Shown one piece after another: positions 1-10,798 of a DNA stretch of 64,000 bases (positions within the stretch are counted from its first letter, which is position 1; each line of letters opens with the position of its first letter). The translations under genes and the position numbers were made by a program. A model generated the notes under the pieces. The model was not told where the DNA came from and did no database searches. It saw nothing but the letters and a program-made list of their open reading frames with translations. The stretch comes from Talinum fruticosum (lineage: Eukaryota > Streptophyta > Magnoliopsida > Caryophyllales > Talinaceae), in assembly GCA_021018815.1 (NCBI GenBank), contig JAITYX010000011.1, forward strand, positions 5,284,501 through 5,348,500, read 5' to 3'.

Positions 1-2180
1 GCGGAATACTTGCTTGTGCCAATTGAGGGAGTTAGAGTGCCCTTCATCCCACTCTCGAGATATGTCCCCGATATCCTAGTTCGACTATAATACATGAATT
101 AGAAATATATATATATATATGTGATATTAACAACGATTAAATCTAATATTTTCAAAATGAATTACCGTAGAAAGGATGACCAAACTCTTAGGCCAAGCAA
201 CAAAAGTGTTAACCGCTTCGTCAACAATTTGGAGGTCGGGTGACTAGATTGGCAACACACGGTTGCCTTTCCCTTGCACGACTTCTTTCACACCGACCTT
301 CACCTCATGAGCTGAAAGCGGTGCCCCGTGAATGACGACGTTTGGCTTCTACGGATAAACAAAACCTGATGCCACAACATGATTTAAGGAAGGGTGATGA
401 GAAGCTAGCTTGCACTCGAGCCAGCTGTATAAGAATTAGCATAATAATCGGAATCATGGGATAACCCTTGAGAGAGAAGTTGAACTATTTAAGAATCCTG
501 GAAAAAAAAACCAACGAGTTTCCCCTTAAAAGTAGACATTTTCCCGGGATAACGGTCCTCATCCAAAACAACAAAAACATACTATAACTAATTACTCAAT
601 GATTACACACCGAGTTCTACAACAACCACACAATATATACCATTCATTCAATAAGAGTATACACCAATAATTAGTCAAAATATAAACATGCATGTAAATC
701 TAATTAGGTAGAAAAATCTAAATTACCTCAATCATAAGTTCAAATTGGTCGACGGGTGAGCTCGCGTCCATGCTCACCGGTGTGCGGGGTGAGAATGGAT
801 GTAAATAATCCAAGCTAGGTGCTGGGATACCTATGGTGCTTGAAGTGCTCCGTGAGGCGGTTCTTCATCCGGGCTTGTATCTATGCCTTCATCTCTTCGC
901 TCATCTCTTCCATGTGTGCAGCCATTTGGGATTGTTGGACTGCATTTGGGCGTCCATTTAAGACATCATTGCCTCCATATATGCTTGGCTATAAGAGACG
1001 GAACGCTTCTTCCCGCCCCAAAATGCTCAAGTATCCCCACCGTCCCACCGACGGTTTGAACACAAGCTGGAATGCTCATCTCTTTCTAGGCCAAGGCTAA
1101 CTTGTCCCTCCTCCCGGTGGCGTCGGCAACTACAAGTCGAGGCTTGTGACAAAGACTCCTGCAAGAAGGAAATAAATTAGCATAGGACAATTCATATTTT
1201 AAAACTAATAAATTCTTCAAATAAATAAAGAAATAGTAAAAAAAACTCACGAGTCGTTGCACAATAGATTATACTTCGGTTATAAGTGAAAGTGCCATCT
1301 TTCTTCTTTCTTCCTTTGACCCACGACTCGTCCCTTTCGATAGTGAGCTGCGAAGTATCTATGATAGCACTTTTATCGGATCCGCTTTGAAATTGTTCAA
1401 GTTTCTGCTTGTACAACTTGTCATCCACCTTTGCATATCCCCACGGGACATCGTATGGGGGATACACATTGCTCTTAATGCTCTTCCGATTGGCTTCACC
1501 TCGTGACTGCGCAAGTAATTAAGACAATGAAAATATCAATAAATAAGACTTATATTGAAAAAAGAGAGTAAATGATAAATTACCTTGTATTACGGAAAGG
1601 AGACATATGCCTCAAACGTCTTCCAGTCCTCCTCGGTGATGAAGTTGTAGACCTCCTAATGTCTACTTTTTGCCTTGATCTCTCTTATTTGGTAGACCTA
1701 AATAGTGGCAATTTGAGACTTAAAGTTTCAAAATTTTTCTACAGTTGACATTAGGGTCTTGTGTCTCACTAAGGGGATATCAAATTCTTTAACGTCCAAG
1801 ATGAACGTTTTCTAAATCACGTGAATGACATACATTAGTAAATATTAACCATTTATAATAAGTTGCAATTCTAAGTTAAGATGTAGTGCATTTACCTATA
1901 TATCATTCCAAATATTATCCTTAACTGAATCGAGGACTCTGCCCCAACTTCGTAGTTGATGTTCAGGTGTGTGTGGGTTGTCGCAACAACATAATTCATA
2001 AAGCGAGCTGCGTGATCACCTACGACATTTACGTGCTGTCGAATTTGACACATGCAAGAAAAGTTGGATTATCTCTACTACGAGCCAATTTCTCCTTGTT
2101 GATCATTGTTTGTCCTCTCAACTTTTTTATACTTTGGGAAGGATCCATTTTATACTACAAAAAATTATATAACTCTTGAG
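1..2180 (-). pseudogene. Decayed CACTA (Ptta/En-Spm) transposase-type gene, 3' part beyond window start
   Basis: Read right to left on the minus strand, this stretch resembles the plant Ptta/En/Spm transposase family (Transposase_24 type). Around 1570-1830 there are fragments such as VRHKTLMSTVEKF, NFKSQIAT and ITEEDWKTFEAYVSFP. A 91-residue open stretch at 1192-1467 contains RDESWVKGRKKKDGTFTY, the usual lysine-rich signature after the conserved core. A charged segment reading EEMSEEMKAKIQ lies near 870-910. A segment near 165-355 (VVIHGAPLSAHEVKVGVKEV, then VNTFVAWPKSLV) resembles the DUF8039 domain of CACTA proteins. Several in-frame stops and frame changes show it is dead. It lies inside the CACTA element ending at 3395. 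The family match is from memory, so the subfamily is uncertain. Confidence 0.7.
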
Positions 2181-2764
2181 AATCTATTTATATATATCAT
2201 CCCTTTAGTTTACGATTTAGTTCTTAACATGAAAACACCATCAACTCGGAACGCCAAACTATTTAAGCTGGGATTCAATCGAACGGAAAACTATTTTACA
2301 TGCATATTTCTATTTAATCGTTGCATATGTTGTTGAATTTTAACAAACATTAACATTTACATACGTCGAACACAAACACATATGTACAACACAACTTGGC
2401 AACAATGCTTAATGTTTTGATATAGTTGAATGAGTTACTAGTTTGAATTTTTCAAACTCGAACCATAATTTACTACATCAATATCTTACCTAACTGTCTT
2501 CTTATTTGTCATGTAAATAGAAAATTGGTAAATACTATTCCAAATAAACTAAGATCGGTACAATTATAAAAAGCGACTTTCCTATATTATGTCATTGTCT
2601 TTCTACAATGCTACACATATTTGCACATTATTGAAGACACTAATATTGAGCCATTACACTACACACTATTCCAACTTAGAAATGCTAGAGGCCAATAGTT
2701 CAATACACCAATAAAATGTGAAAATTACTAGTTTCTAACTCTTTGCCAAGCATGCCACTTGTTG

Positions 2765-2827
2765 AAACCCTAAAACCCTAAACCTTATTCAAGTATGCTA
2801 CGGTTAAAACCCTAAACCCTAAACCCT
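2765..2827 (+). repeat. Short interstitial telomere-like AAACCCT cluster
   Basis: Plant telomere-type units (AAACCCT/AAACCCTA) occur five times in about 63 bp, including three consecutive units at about 2806-2827. They lie inside the CACTA element, next to a strongly purine-rich GAGAGTGA-type tract (about 2860-3115). This is too few units for a telomere remnant; telo-box motifs are also common promoter elements in plants. Confidence 0.8.
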
Positions 2828-2857
2828 ATTTAGCATGCTAGAGGGAGAGTCGAGTTA

Positions 2858-3115
2858 CATATCGGCCTTTGGTACGGCAGTGAGAGTGAAAGAGAGGAAG
2901 CGAGCAACGATGACGAGAGTGAGCGAGTGAGAGACGAGAGCACCGAGCGAGAGTAGAGAGAAGAGCAGTGACGATGACACCCGGAGAGCAGCGACGACGG
3001 CAAGGAGACAGCGAGAGATAAGAGAGAGGAGAGCAAGTAGAGATAGCGAGAAAGGAGAGTGACGAGAGTGAGAGTGACAGTGATAGTGAAAGTAGAGAGT
3101 ATAAGCTGAAGGTGG
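2858..3115 (+). repeat. Purine-rich GAGAGTGA/GAGCGA low-complexity tract
   Basis: About 260 bp dominated by GAGAG, GAGTGA and GCGA units with almost no pyrimidine runs on the + strand. Open frames on the minus strand here are serine/leucine low-complexity shadows. It could be part of the 5' leader or promoter of the minus-strand CACTA gene, but nothing proves that. Confidence 0.7.
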
Positions 3116-3164
3116 CGGGCTGGTCGTGGGTTTTTTTTGTTGCTTCGAAGACTTTTGATTACGA

Positions 3165-3395
3165 TTCAATGAACAAACCGTAATAATAGATCGCCTATTA
3201 TCTGCGGTTCTTTTAGAGAACCGTAGTTAAAAATGGACATTTCTACCTATGACGATGGTTCTATTAAAGAACTGTCATCATATATGTAATAAAAGACCGC
3301 TTATTTACAAAAATGCCACCACATAAGTTTTTACAATGGTTTTCTTTATAACAGTCGTTAAAGATCCGTTGTTAAAAGTTATTTACGTAATAGTG
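3165..3395. repeat. CACTA subterminal inverted-repeat cluster and terminus
   Basis: Repeated imperfect hairpin units (GGTTCTTTTAGAGAACCGT, GATGGTTCTATTAAAGAAC, GGTTTTCTTTATAACAGTC, GATCCGTTGTTAAAA) end at TAGTG. This layout matches the subterminal repeats bound by TNPA-like proteins in En/Spm elements. A similar cluster occurs at 59580-59895. Confidence 0.75.
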
Positions 3396-4510
<1,115 letters not shown>

Positions 4511-4566
4511 TAAAAAAACAAAAAACAGATATAAATGATGGTTTTTATATAACTTCGAACAAACCC
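4511..4566. mobile_element. One end of a PIF/Harbinger (Tourist-like) MITE
   Basis: The last 50 bases closely match the right end of the complete MITE at 13215-13893 (shared core AAATGATGGTTTTTAT then AACTTCGAA). Reversed, the end reads GGGTTTGTTCGAAGTTATAT, a Tourist-like terminus, and is followed by TAA. The other end is missing or replaced by the (TAA)33 tract. Confidence 0.6.
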
Positions 4567-5160
4567 TAAATCTAAAACTAAGTCAAGCGAGAACAAAGCC
4601 AATCGGAATAGCCAACACATTAAAACACATATTGCCATCCTCACCCTTATCTTATACTCATGAACCACTTATTGTAGCTTCTTGTTCTTCTCCTTCATCA
4701 ACTTTAATGTTTCTCTGTCTATATCTTTTTCGGCTTCATCTTCAACGATTCTTCTAAATCTTGACCTCGCACCACATTGTCAATAATTAAACAGATAACC
4801 ATTAATCTTACTAGGTCACATAATGCATCATCAACCCGGATAAAGTAATTACAACCACCGACATGTCATACCTTTGACACCTTACAAATTTGCAAATTGG
4901 ATTCTTTGTTGTCATGCACATCAACACCTCACATTTCCTCCCACATAAGCAACATCTTTCACAATATGCAAAACAAGGACATGATCCGCCAATTGAATTG
5001 GAGTTCGCCCATTAGAAGATGATGTTTAATGCCTCACAAAGACTAAAATTCAAATCTAAACTCATTCCCAACTCAATTTCTTACATTTCACACAATACTC
5101 CTCTCAATTGGTGGTCTTTTAATACTAGTAACCCTAATAAGAATAAAATTAGGGGATGAG
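4567..5160. other. Unassigned intergenic sequence
   Basis: About 590 bp without a supported gene or recognisable element. No long open frame and no clear terminal repeats were seen. Confidence 0.6.
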
Positions 5161-5165
5161 GGATA

Positions 5166-7272
5166 TGAAAGTTTGATCTTGGAGAGACTAAGTCACTCTA
5201 GAGGGGGTGAATAGAGTGATGGAAGATTTTTGAGAATTAACAAAGTATTCCGCTTAGTAAACACTTAGAAAGTAATTTCGAGTCTAAATTGGACTCGAAA
5301 GCAGATAAAACACATAATATACGTGGAAACCCTCCTGGGCGAGAAAATCACGGACAGTGCTAATCCAAGCACCAAATCAAATCCATTATTTTAAATCCAC
5401 AAAATACAAGGATCGACTCTTTACTGGAATTGTTCCCTTAGACAATTCTATTACAAGTTTTTCCTAGACTCGAAATTCCCTTATCCGATCTAGTAGTTCC
5501 TAACTAGGGAACAAGCGAAGCTGAGTTAACCTTTACTGACTCAATCAAGGGTCTTAGTAGAGAAATGAAAGTGCGAAGTGATTACAAGACTTTTCTCTTT
5601 ACAACTCGGAAAGTAAGAATTTAAGAACTAGAGTTGTAAAAGCTAGAAGATTGAATGAGAGAAGAATATGTTCGGTTCCAATAATCTCCAAGTCTTGTAG
5701 AGAGGCTTCTATTTATACACAGCAAGGCAAAGTAGCCGTTGAGGCCGGTTCTGGACTTGTGAGCTTCATTAGCCGTTGTAATGGCTAGTTTGAGTCACTC
5801 GAAAAGGAGTCGTTGCAAGATGAACATTGTGCGTTGGTCCTTGGCTCGAAAAGTAGTCCTTCCTATCATCTGTGATTGAAATTTGGGGTGGAAACAACCG
5901 TTAGACTCAAAGTTAAAATTTACAGGATTTGGAAACAAACAACGCCGACACGGTGCTCGAGCCATGTCCGAGAAATAGGTGCTTTTACTGTCTGCGATGT
6001 TTACTTGGTAGGAAGCCGGTTGCTTTTGCTTTTCAAAATAAGATTAAAATACTTTAATCAACCAGCAAAAGCAAATCAAGGTGGTACTCAAAGTATAAAA
6101 ATACTTTTGTCTAAGATTAGGCAAAGATAATAATTAATTCAAAATAATTAAGTGTTAAATTATCTTCGACTGAAAGAATGGAATTTTACGAGTCTAATAT
6201 TTATTAGGTTCAAATTCCATCTTGAGTCAATCCTTTAAATGATCAAGTGATTAAGATTGAATAATTAGAATTCGTAAACTTGATCGGGTAAATAATTTCA
6301 TTCAATAATCGACTTAGAAGATAGAATTAATTAGAGTTGGGAAAATCGACACGACACGATTACCGACTCGAACCCGACACGAAGTTAGGCGGGTTTGGGT
6401 ACAAATTTTCAACACGTTTATGTAAATGGGTTGACACGAGCAAACCGTTTAAATAAATGTGTTAGGTTAAGGTTCAGAATCTTCACACGAAAAATACCTA
6501 TTTAACACGATTAATTAATTAGGTTAAATAGGTCGACCTTTTACCGTTTATCGTTTACCGTTTATTTGTTTAGTATTGATTTTTCAGGGGTAACTAAAAT
6601 TTTAATTTTAAAATTTAGGGGAATTGAAATTTTGGGTCGAGTTTTCAATGTGACAATTTCACGGTGGTTGTAATTTAAATTTAGACTTATTTAGTTGGTT
6701 TGTAACATGCTAATGTTGTACGGTTTTTTTTTTTTTTAAACTACAATGCTTAATGCTTGAACAGGAAGCAAGTTTGGAAATGTGTTATTTTTTGTTCGAT
6801 ATTTTTTTCATTGAATTATGTTAAATTTATACTTTCATCAACTTAGTTAAATAGGTCGGGTTTAGGTCAACTCGTTTAGTTGATAAACGGGTTAGGTCGG
6901 TGATTTTGGACCCGATTATTAAATAGGCCAGGTTCGGGTTTGGTTGTTTTCAACCCGTTTAAGTTCGACACGAACACGAATCCGACCCGACCCGACCTGT
7001 TGCCCGACTCTAGAATTAATGCGGTAATTCATTTTCGGTTAGAGCATTAAGTCACTACTCGGAATATGAAGTGTTTGAGAAATTATTTACTCATGCTATT
7101 GTTCTAAGTTGTTTATGAGTGGGTCAAAAACCCGATTAAGAGTGTCATGCTCAATAGATGCTTTACGAGTAGGTCACAAAATAATGAAAAACTTATGATT
7201 AAGCTTCTTAAAGACTTAGAATGACTTGCAATCAAAATCATAGAGAGATAGAGAGTTATACCCGAGTCTTCG
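5166..7272 (-). mobile_element. Solo LTR, SIRE/Maximus-like copia family (minus), with hAT insert
   Basis: Reversed, it starts CGAAGACTCGGG and ends AAACTTTCA. It is homologous along its length to the + strand solo LTR at 38545-40131: shared CCCCCTCTAG near the end, the TATA region GGCTTCTATTTATA at 5704-5717, and ATACTTTGAG. Flanking 5-bp repeats GGATA (5161-5165) and GGATG (7273-7277) differ at one base. Without the 681-bp hAT element and its 8-bp duplication the LTR is about 1.4 kb, against 1.59 kb for the other copy. The lineage comes from similarity of the LTR start to the partial 3' LTR after the SIRE-type pol at 44.9-49.1 kb. Open frames inside it are not genes. Confidence 0.75.
6332..7012. 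mobile_element. Non-autonomous hAT element, copy 1 (681 bp)
   Basis: Ends TAGAGTTGGGAAAA and, reversed, TAGAGTCGGGCAAC. It is flanked by a perfect 8-bp duplication GAATTAAT (6324-6331 and 7013-7020), the length typical of hAT. Both ends carry CGACACGA, ACCCGAC and CGGGTT runs around an AT-rich middle. No transposase is present. It was inserted into the solo LTR spanning 5166-7272. Confidence 0.85.
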
Positions 7273-7277
7273 GGATG

Positions 7278-7800
7278 GGTTCCAAATAGAGGAAATTGTG
7301 TCATTCCTTTTATTTTGAGACAAATGAAAGTGGAACAAACCCAAAGAAAAGGAAAAATCATATAGAACTGGCTACAATAGGAAACTAGTGGTCCCAACAT
7401 AGTTTTGAACATTTTTAAATGACTAGTGACAGGTTTGAACAAAACAATATTTTAGCTACAAAATTGAATATGTTGAAAAGTTTAAGGGCAATTAGATCTC
7501 GGAACTCGAACATAGTACTGGGGTCAAATATATATGAACGTAATAATAAGGCCGAATATGCTAATAAGAACAGTTTTATGTCATTTACACAAAAAGGAAT
7601 AATAGATTATCACTTAGAAATAATTTCAACAAAACAAAGTTGATTGAAATTAATTTTTAAACATTTAGAATCTAAATATAATTTCTTAATAATATGATCA
7701 ATCGTCCAAGATTGGTTCGATTTAAAACTATATTCAAAAGTTAAACATGTCCATTCATCTTGCACGCGTAGAAAAATGATCGAAGAGAGAGAAAATTGGG
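7278..7800. other. Unassigned sequence between solo LTR and LINE remnant
   Basis: About 520 bp. Short open frames on both strands show no recognisable motif and overlap each other. No terminal repeats were seen. Confidence 0.5.
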
Positions 7801-9720
7801 GAGTGAGACTTAGGGTTAGGAACTCAAACACGGGAAAGGGTCGTGCGCTTATGCTTTACACACTCTTTGTGGATAATCTCCAACACAACATCAACAATTC
7901 GTGGTTGAGAAAAGTGTTCAATAACCATGGAAGAGTAAGCTGATATTTTTGTTTCTTTTAGATGGAGGATGGGCAACTCGAACAGTTTCAAATTCTTCGG
8001 ATATGAGTTCAAGGAAGAAGTGAGGAGAGCAATTAAAGAGGGTGATGGGTATTGGCTTTGCAACGTGCAGACTAAAAGTTAAATGGGCAAGATATGAGAG
8101 ACAGGGAGTTAAGAAAGGTGGAGATTTTAGACATCCCGACTTTCAAGATCCGAATTGGAAGCACGAGGTAGAAGCTAAAGATGGAAGGTCGACTACTAAA
8201 TATCGGAAGGGCCATCTATATATGGGCAATAATGAAGGAGATAATAAGTTGTGCTCTTCTATCTCTATAGGAGGTGAACAAAAGAAACTCTTAAGGCGAA
8301 GTAGATCGAAGCAAATATGGAATGGCTTGCTAGAAACTTGGTGGGAACTTCTTTGAACATTGTAAGTGTAATTACAATACGGAATTATTTAGCAACCGAG
8401 GGAGTAACGAGATATCATTTTTAGAGCTTTAGGGATGACCTCTTCTTGCTAATTTTCCCCTCCAAAGAGGCCATAGAGGACCTTCTAAATCATAATCCTC
8501 ACAAGTTAGAAGGGTGGTTAAGCTGGGCTTAAGAAGTGGGGTGAATTTGACATCCTAAATTAGCGTAAGACTTGGATCTCCTACTTTGATAACCCATGTC
8601 ACCTTTGGTCATTTGAAAATTTTATGAAAATTGGCCAATTGTGGAGGAAATTCATCACGATGGATGAGGCCTTGTCAAATTTTAGTTGCCTCGCCCGAGT
8701 CAAAATCAGTATAGTCACAAAGGTTTTCTCAAAAATTGAAGAGGAGTTTATAATGGAGGAAGGGCAAGGATAATACTTAATTAGCATAATTGAAGACGAC
8801 AATGGTAGCATCATACATGGATGGAGTAATCATGCGGTTGGTGTTCATCCCCCAAAGCCTTCGCTACTAGTAATCCCGGTCATAATGCCGCCCTCTCTAG
8901 TTTAGGTTAGTAGCTCTTTTGTTCAGACTACGTCGACGAGATTCAAGTTGCGGGACCTGTTCAAATTCAAATTAAGCAAGACATTAACTTAGGGTGTGCT
9001 GATTTTCAAGATGTGGTTAGCATAGCCGAGGAACAACACAACTTAGGACTAATAACAACATAGGGAATGCAAGTGGAATTAATGTCGGTCCTTCGACAAG
9101 CTGGGACGAGTGGGGCGGGTAGCAAAGGCACATCGACTTGCTGCCCATACTATTCCCATTAACCCAACCGAGGAAGGTTGTTTGGGCTCTAATGTAGGTT
9201 CTCCAGTTAACTCAATTAATTCAAACTTCCCATTTGCCATCTCGGGTCTCGAATTTCTCCCGGGTTTTGAAGGCATTATTCTCGAAAATGTGAAAGCCAA
9301 AGCTAGATTGAAAAGAAAAGGAAAAAGTAAAGCAAGGGGAACTAAGAGAATTTCACAAGCTAGACACAGAAGGTGCAAGGTAGTGACATTTAAAAATCTT
9401 AAGAGTATTAGGACTAAGAAAAACGCCAAAACCTTCGTAATAGAATTAGGGAGTACGAACTATCCGAAAGACCTATAAAAAATATTGATGACAAGATTGA
9501 GGGAAACAATACATATAGTTTATTAAGACTGTGACCCGGAGGATCTAATTGATTTTGTGAGAAAATTGGGGACTCAGTGTACAAAGGATGAAAATGTAGC
9601 AAAGAAGAGACTCGACAAGATGCCGAAACAATGTAACAAGGGTGTGAGTTCTTATGAGTTTAATAGATACGAAGGGATGTTCAATCAACATGACAAGGAG
9701 TAGTACTTATTTTTGGATGA
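7800..9720 (+). pseudogene. Decayed LINE ORF1 (RRM plus DUF4283 gag-like protein)
   Basis: On the + strand, in shifting frames, an RRM-like segment comes first: YTLFVDNLQ, WLRKVFNNHGRVS, FKFFGYEFKEEVRRAIKEG, then LKVKWARYE (about 7850-8100). It is followed by a DUF4283-like segment: DDLFLLIFPSKEAIEDLL, HNPHKLEGWL, CHLWSFENFMKIGQLWRKF, VKISIVTKVFSKIEEEFIME (about 8400-8770). A basic, Ser/Lys-rich C-terminal portion (about 9100-9480) and a final LGTQCTKDENVAKKRL-like segment (about 9565-9605) follow. Plant L1 elements often have this ORF1 layout. Multiple frameshifts and stops make it non-functional. ORF2 does not follow, so the copy is truncated. It ends about 280 bp before the predicted transcript of the DUF300 gene. 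Confidence 0.65.
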
Positions 9721-9999
9721 TTATTGGATCGTTGGTGGACTTATTATATGTTGACACTAGGGGTTAATTTTGGTTTGAAACACTATTAGGAGTAACTTGT
9801 AATTTAATATGATTATGAATCAATAAAGTATCTTTAGGTTGAAGATGTACTTAAATTTTTGTCAATAAATATTTATAATAATGTAATGTGGTGTATTAGT
9901 AGGTAAAAGTTATTTTTACTCTTTTCTTTACCTGTTTCGGAGGTTAATCAATCATCCCCAAAAATAAAGAAGGATAAAACATCGTTCTATTGGGGTTGA
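9721..9999 (+). promoter_or_regulatory. Probable core promoter region of the DUF300 gene
   Basis: This short gap between the LINE remnant and the inferred 5' UTR is AT-rich, and a TTGAC (W-box core) occurs at about 9996. I could not fix a TATA box or transcription start. If correct, the gene's proximal promoter is squeezed against dead LINE sequence. Confidence 0.35.
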
Positions 10000-10798
10000 C
10001 AAAAAAGGCACGTAACTCGACGCCTCTCTTGTTCTTTCCTGTGATGTTACCGGAGCTTTGCAAGTCGTCCATCGTCATTTCAGGAGACACCCTCCCTCTC
10101 TCTCTCTCTCTCTCCCCAGCGAAGCTCTGTAGAAGCTGCCATTGTTGCTTTCGTTATTTCTTACTCCCTTTTTGAGATCCGCGTTGTTATCTCTCTCCGT
10201 CTCTTCGGTAAGCGTCATTTTCTCTTGCTTCATTCACACAATTTGTCTTCTTTCTTCGCTTAATTCTATCGTTATCCTTGAATTTAAGAATTCTCGTTAG
10301 TTAGTTGCACTTGCATTTATCTGTTTCCCTTTCCTTTAATCAACTGGAATTTCAACTCCGTTTGGATTTTCGACTTGGTTTATCTGCTGTGCTTCTCTTA
10401 TCGGTACCAAATTTCGCCGTTTTTCTTCATTTTTGGTATAAAATATGAATGTTTAGGTTTTAGCGCTTCAATTCATTGCTGGGAGAGCAATAATAGTCGA
10501 TTTTTTTTATGTTTCTTATTGGACGTTGCAGGGTGGTGGTAGCCGTAGACTTAGGGTTTCCAAATTGGTCTGACTTTGAGGCAGATTGTTGTATTAGCTT
10601 CCAGATTTGACGATTTGTACAAAAGCGAGTTTAATTGAGCTATTATATGTGTTTCTGTGAATAATGTGTAGTTTGCTTATTCAGATTAATGTTTTTCAGT
10701 TGGATATTAACTTGGGTTGCTTCCCGTGGGGTGGGAATAATGATTTATTACACTGATGAAGCTATCTGATTGATGAATTGTTGCTGAAAAAGAGCAAA
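10000..10798 (+). other. 5' UTR with a 5' UTR intron (DUF300 gene)
   Basis: A pyrimidine-rich leader with a (CT)n run (about 10088-10114) is followed by a good donor, CTTCG|GTAAGC, at 10207/10208. An acceptor TTGCAG lies at 10526-10531, before GGTGGTGGTAG. The second leader part runs to the start codon at 10799. The layout is typical of plant housekeeping-type genes. Exact transcript ends are inferred. Confidence 0.5.
10740..10769 (+). other. Short upstream ORF (9 codons) before the DUF300 start
   Basis: An ATG at 10740 opens MIYYTDEAI and stops at 10767-10769. Two more ATGs, at 10756 and 10773, open tiny frames. All lie in the same inferred leader exon and could lower translation of the main frame if that leader is used. 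Confidence 0.5.

Larger units (their letters stand above)
1..3395 (-). mobile_element. CACTA (En/Spm) DNA transposon, one end only
   Basis: The element ends with TAGTG at 3391-3395, the inverse of the diagnostic CACTA terminus (reverse complement starts CACTATTACG). It is preceded by about 230 bp of short inverted, AACCGT-rich subterminal repeats and contains a decayed Ptta/En-Spm-type gene. Directly after 3395 the sequence is LINE coding sequence, so the transposon sits inside a LINE whose upstream half should lie left of the window. The left terminus and the 3-bp target duplication cannot be checked here. Most of 2340-2760 shows nothing recognisable beyond AT-rich transposon sequence. Confidence 0.75.

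Noticed and set aside
2765..2827. Telomere or ancient chromosome-fusion site
   Set aside because: Only about five units, inside a CACTA element; too short for a telomere remnant.
9990..10175. 61-codon open frame in the DUF300 leader
   Set aside because: Begins with TTG, not ATG, and runs through a (CT)n tract; no sign of coding.
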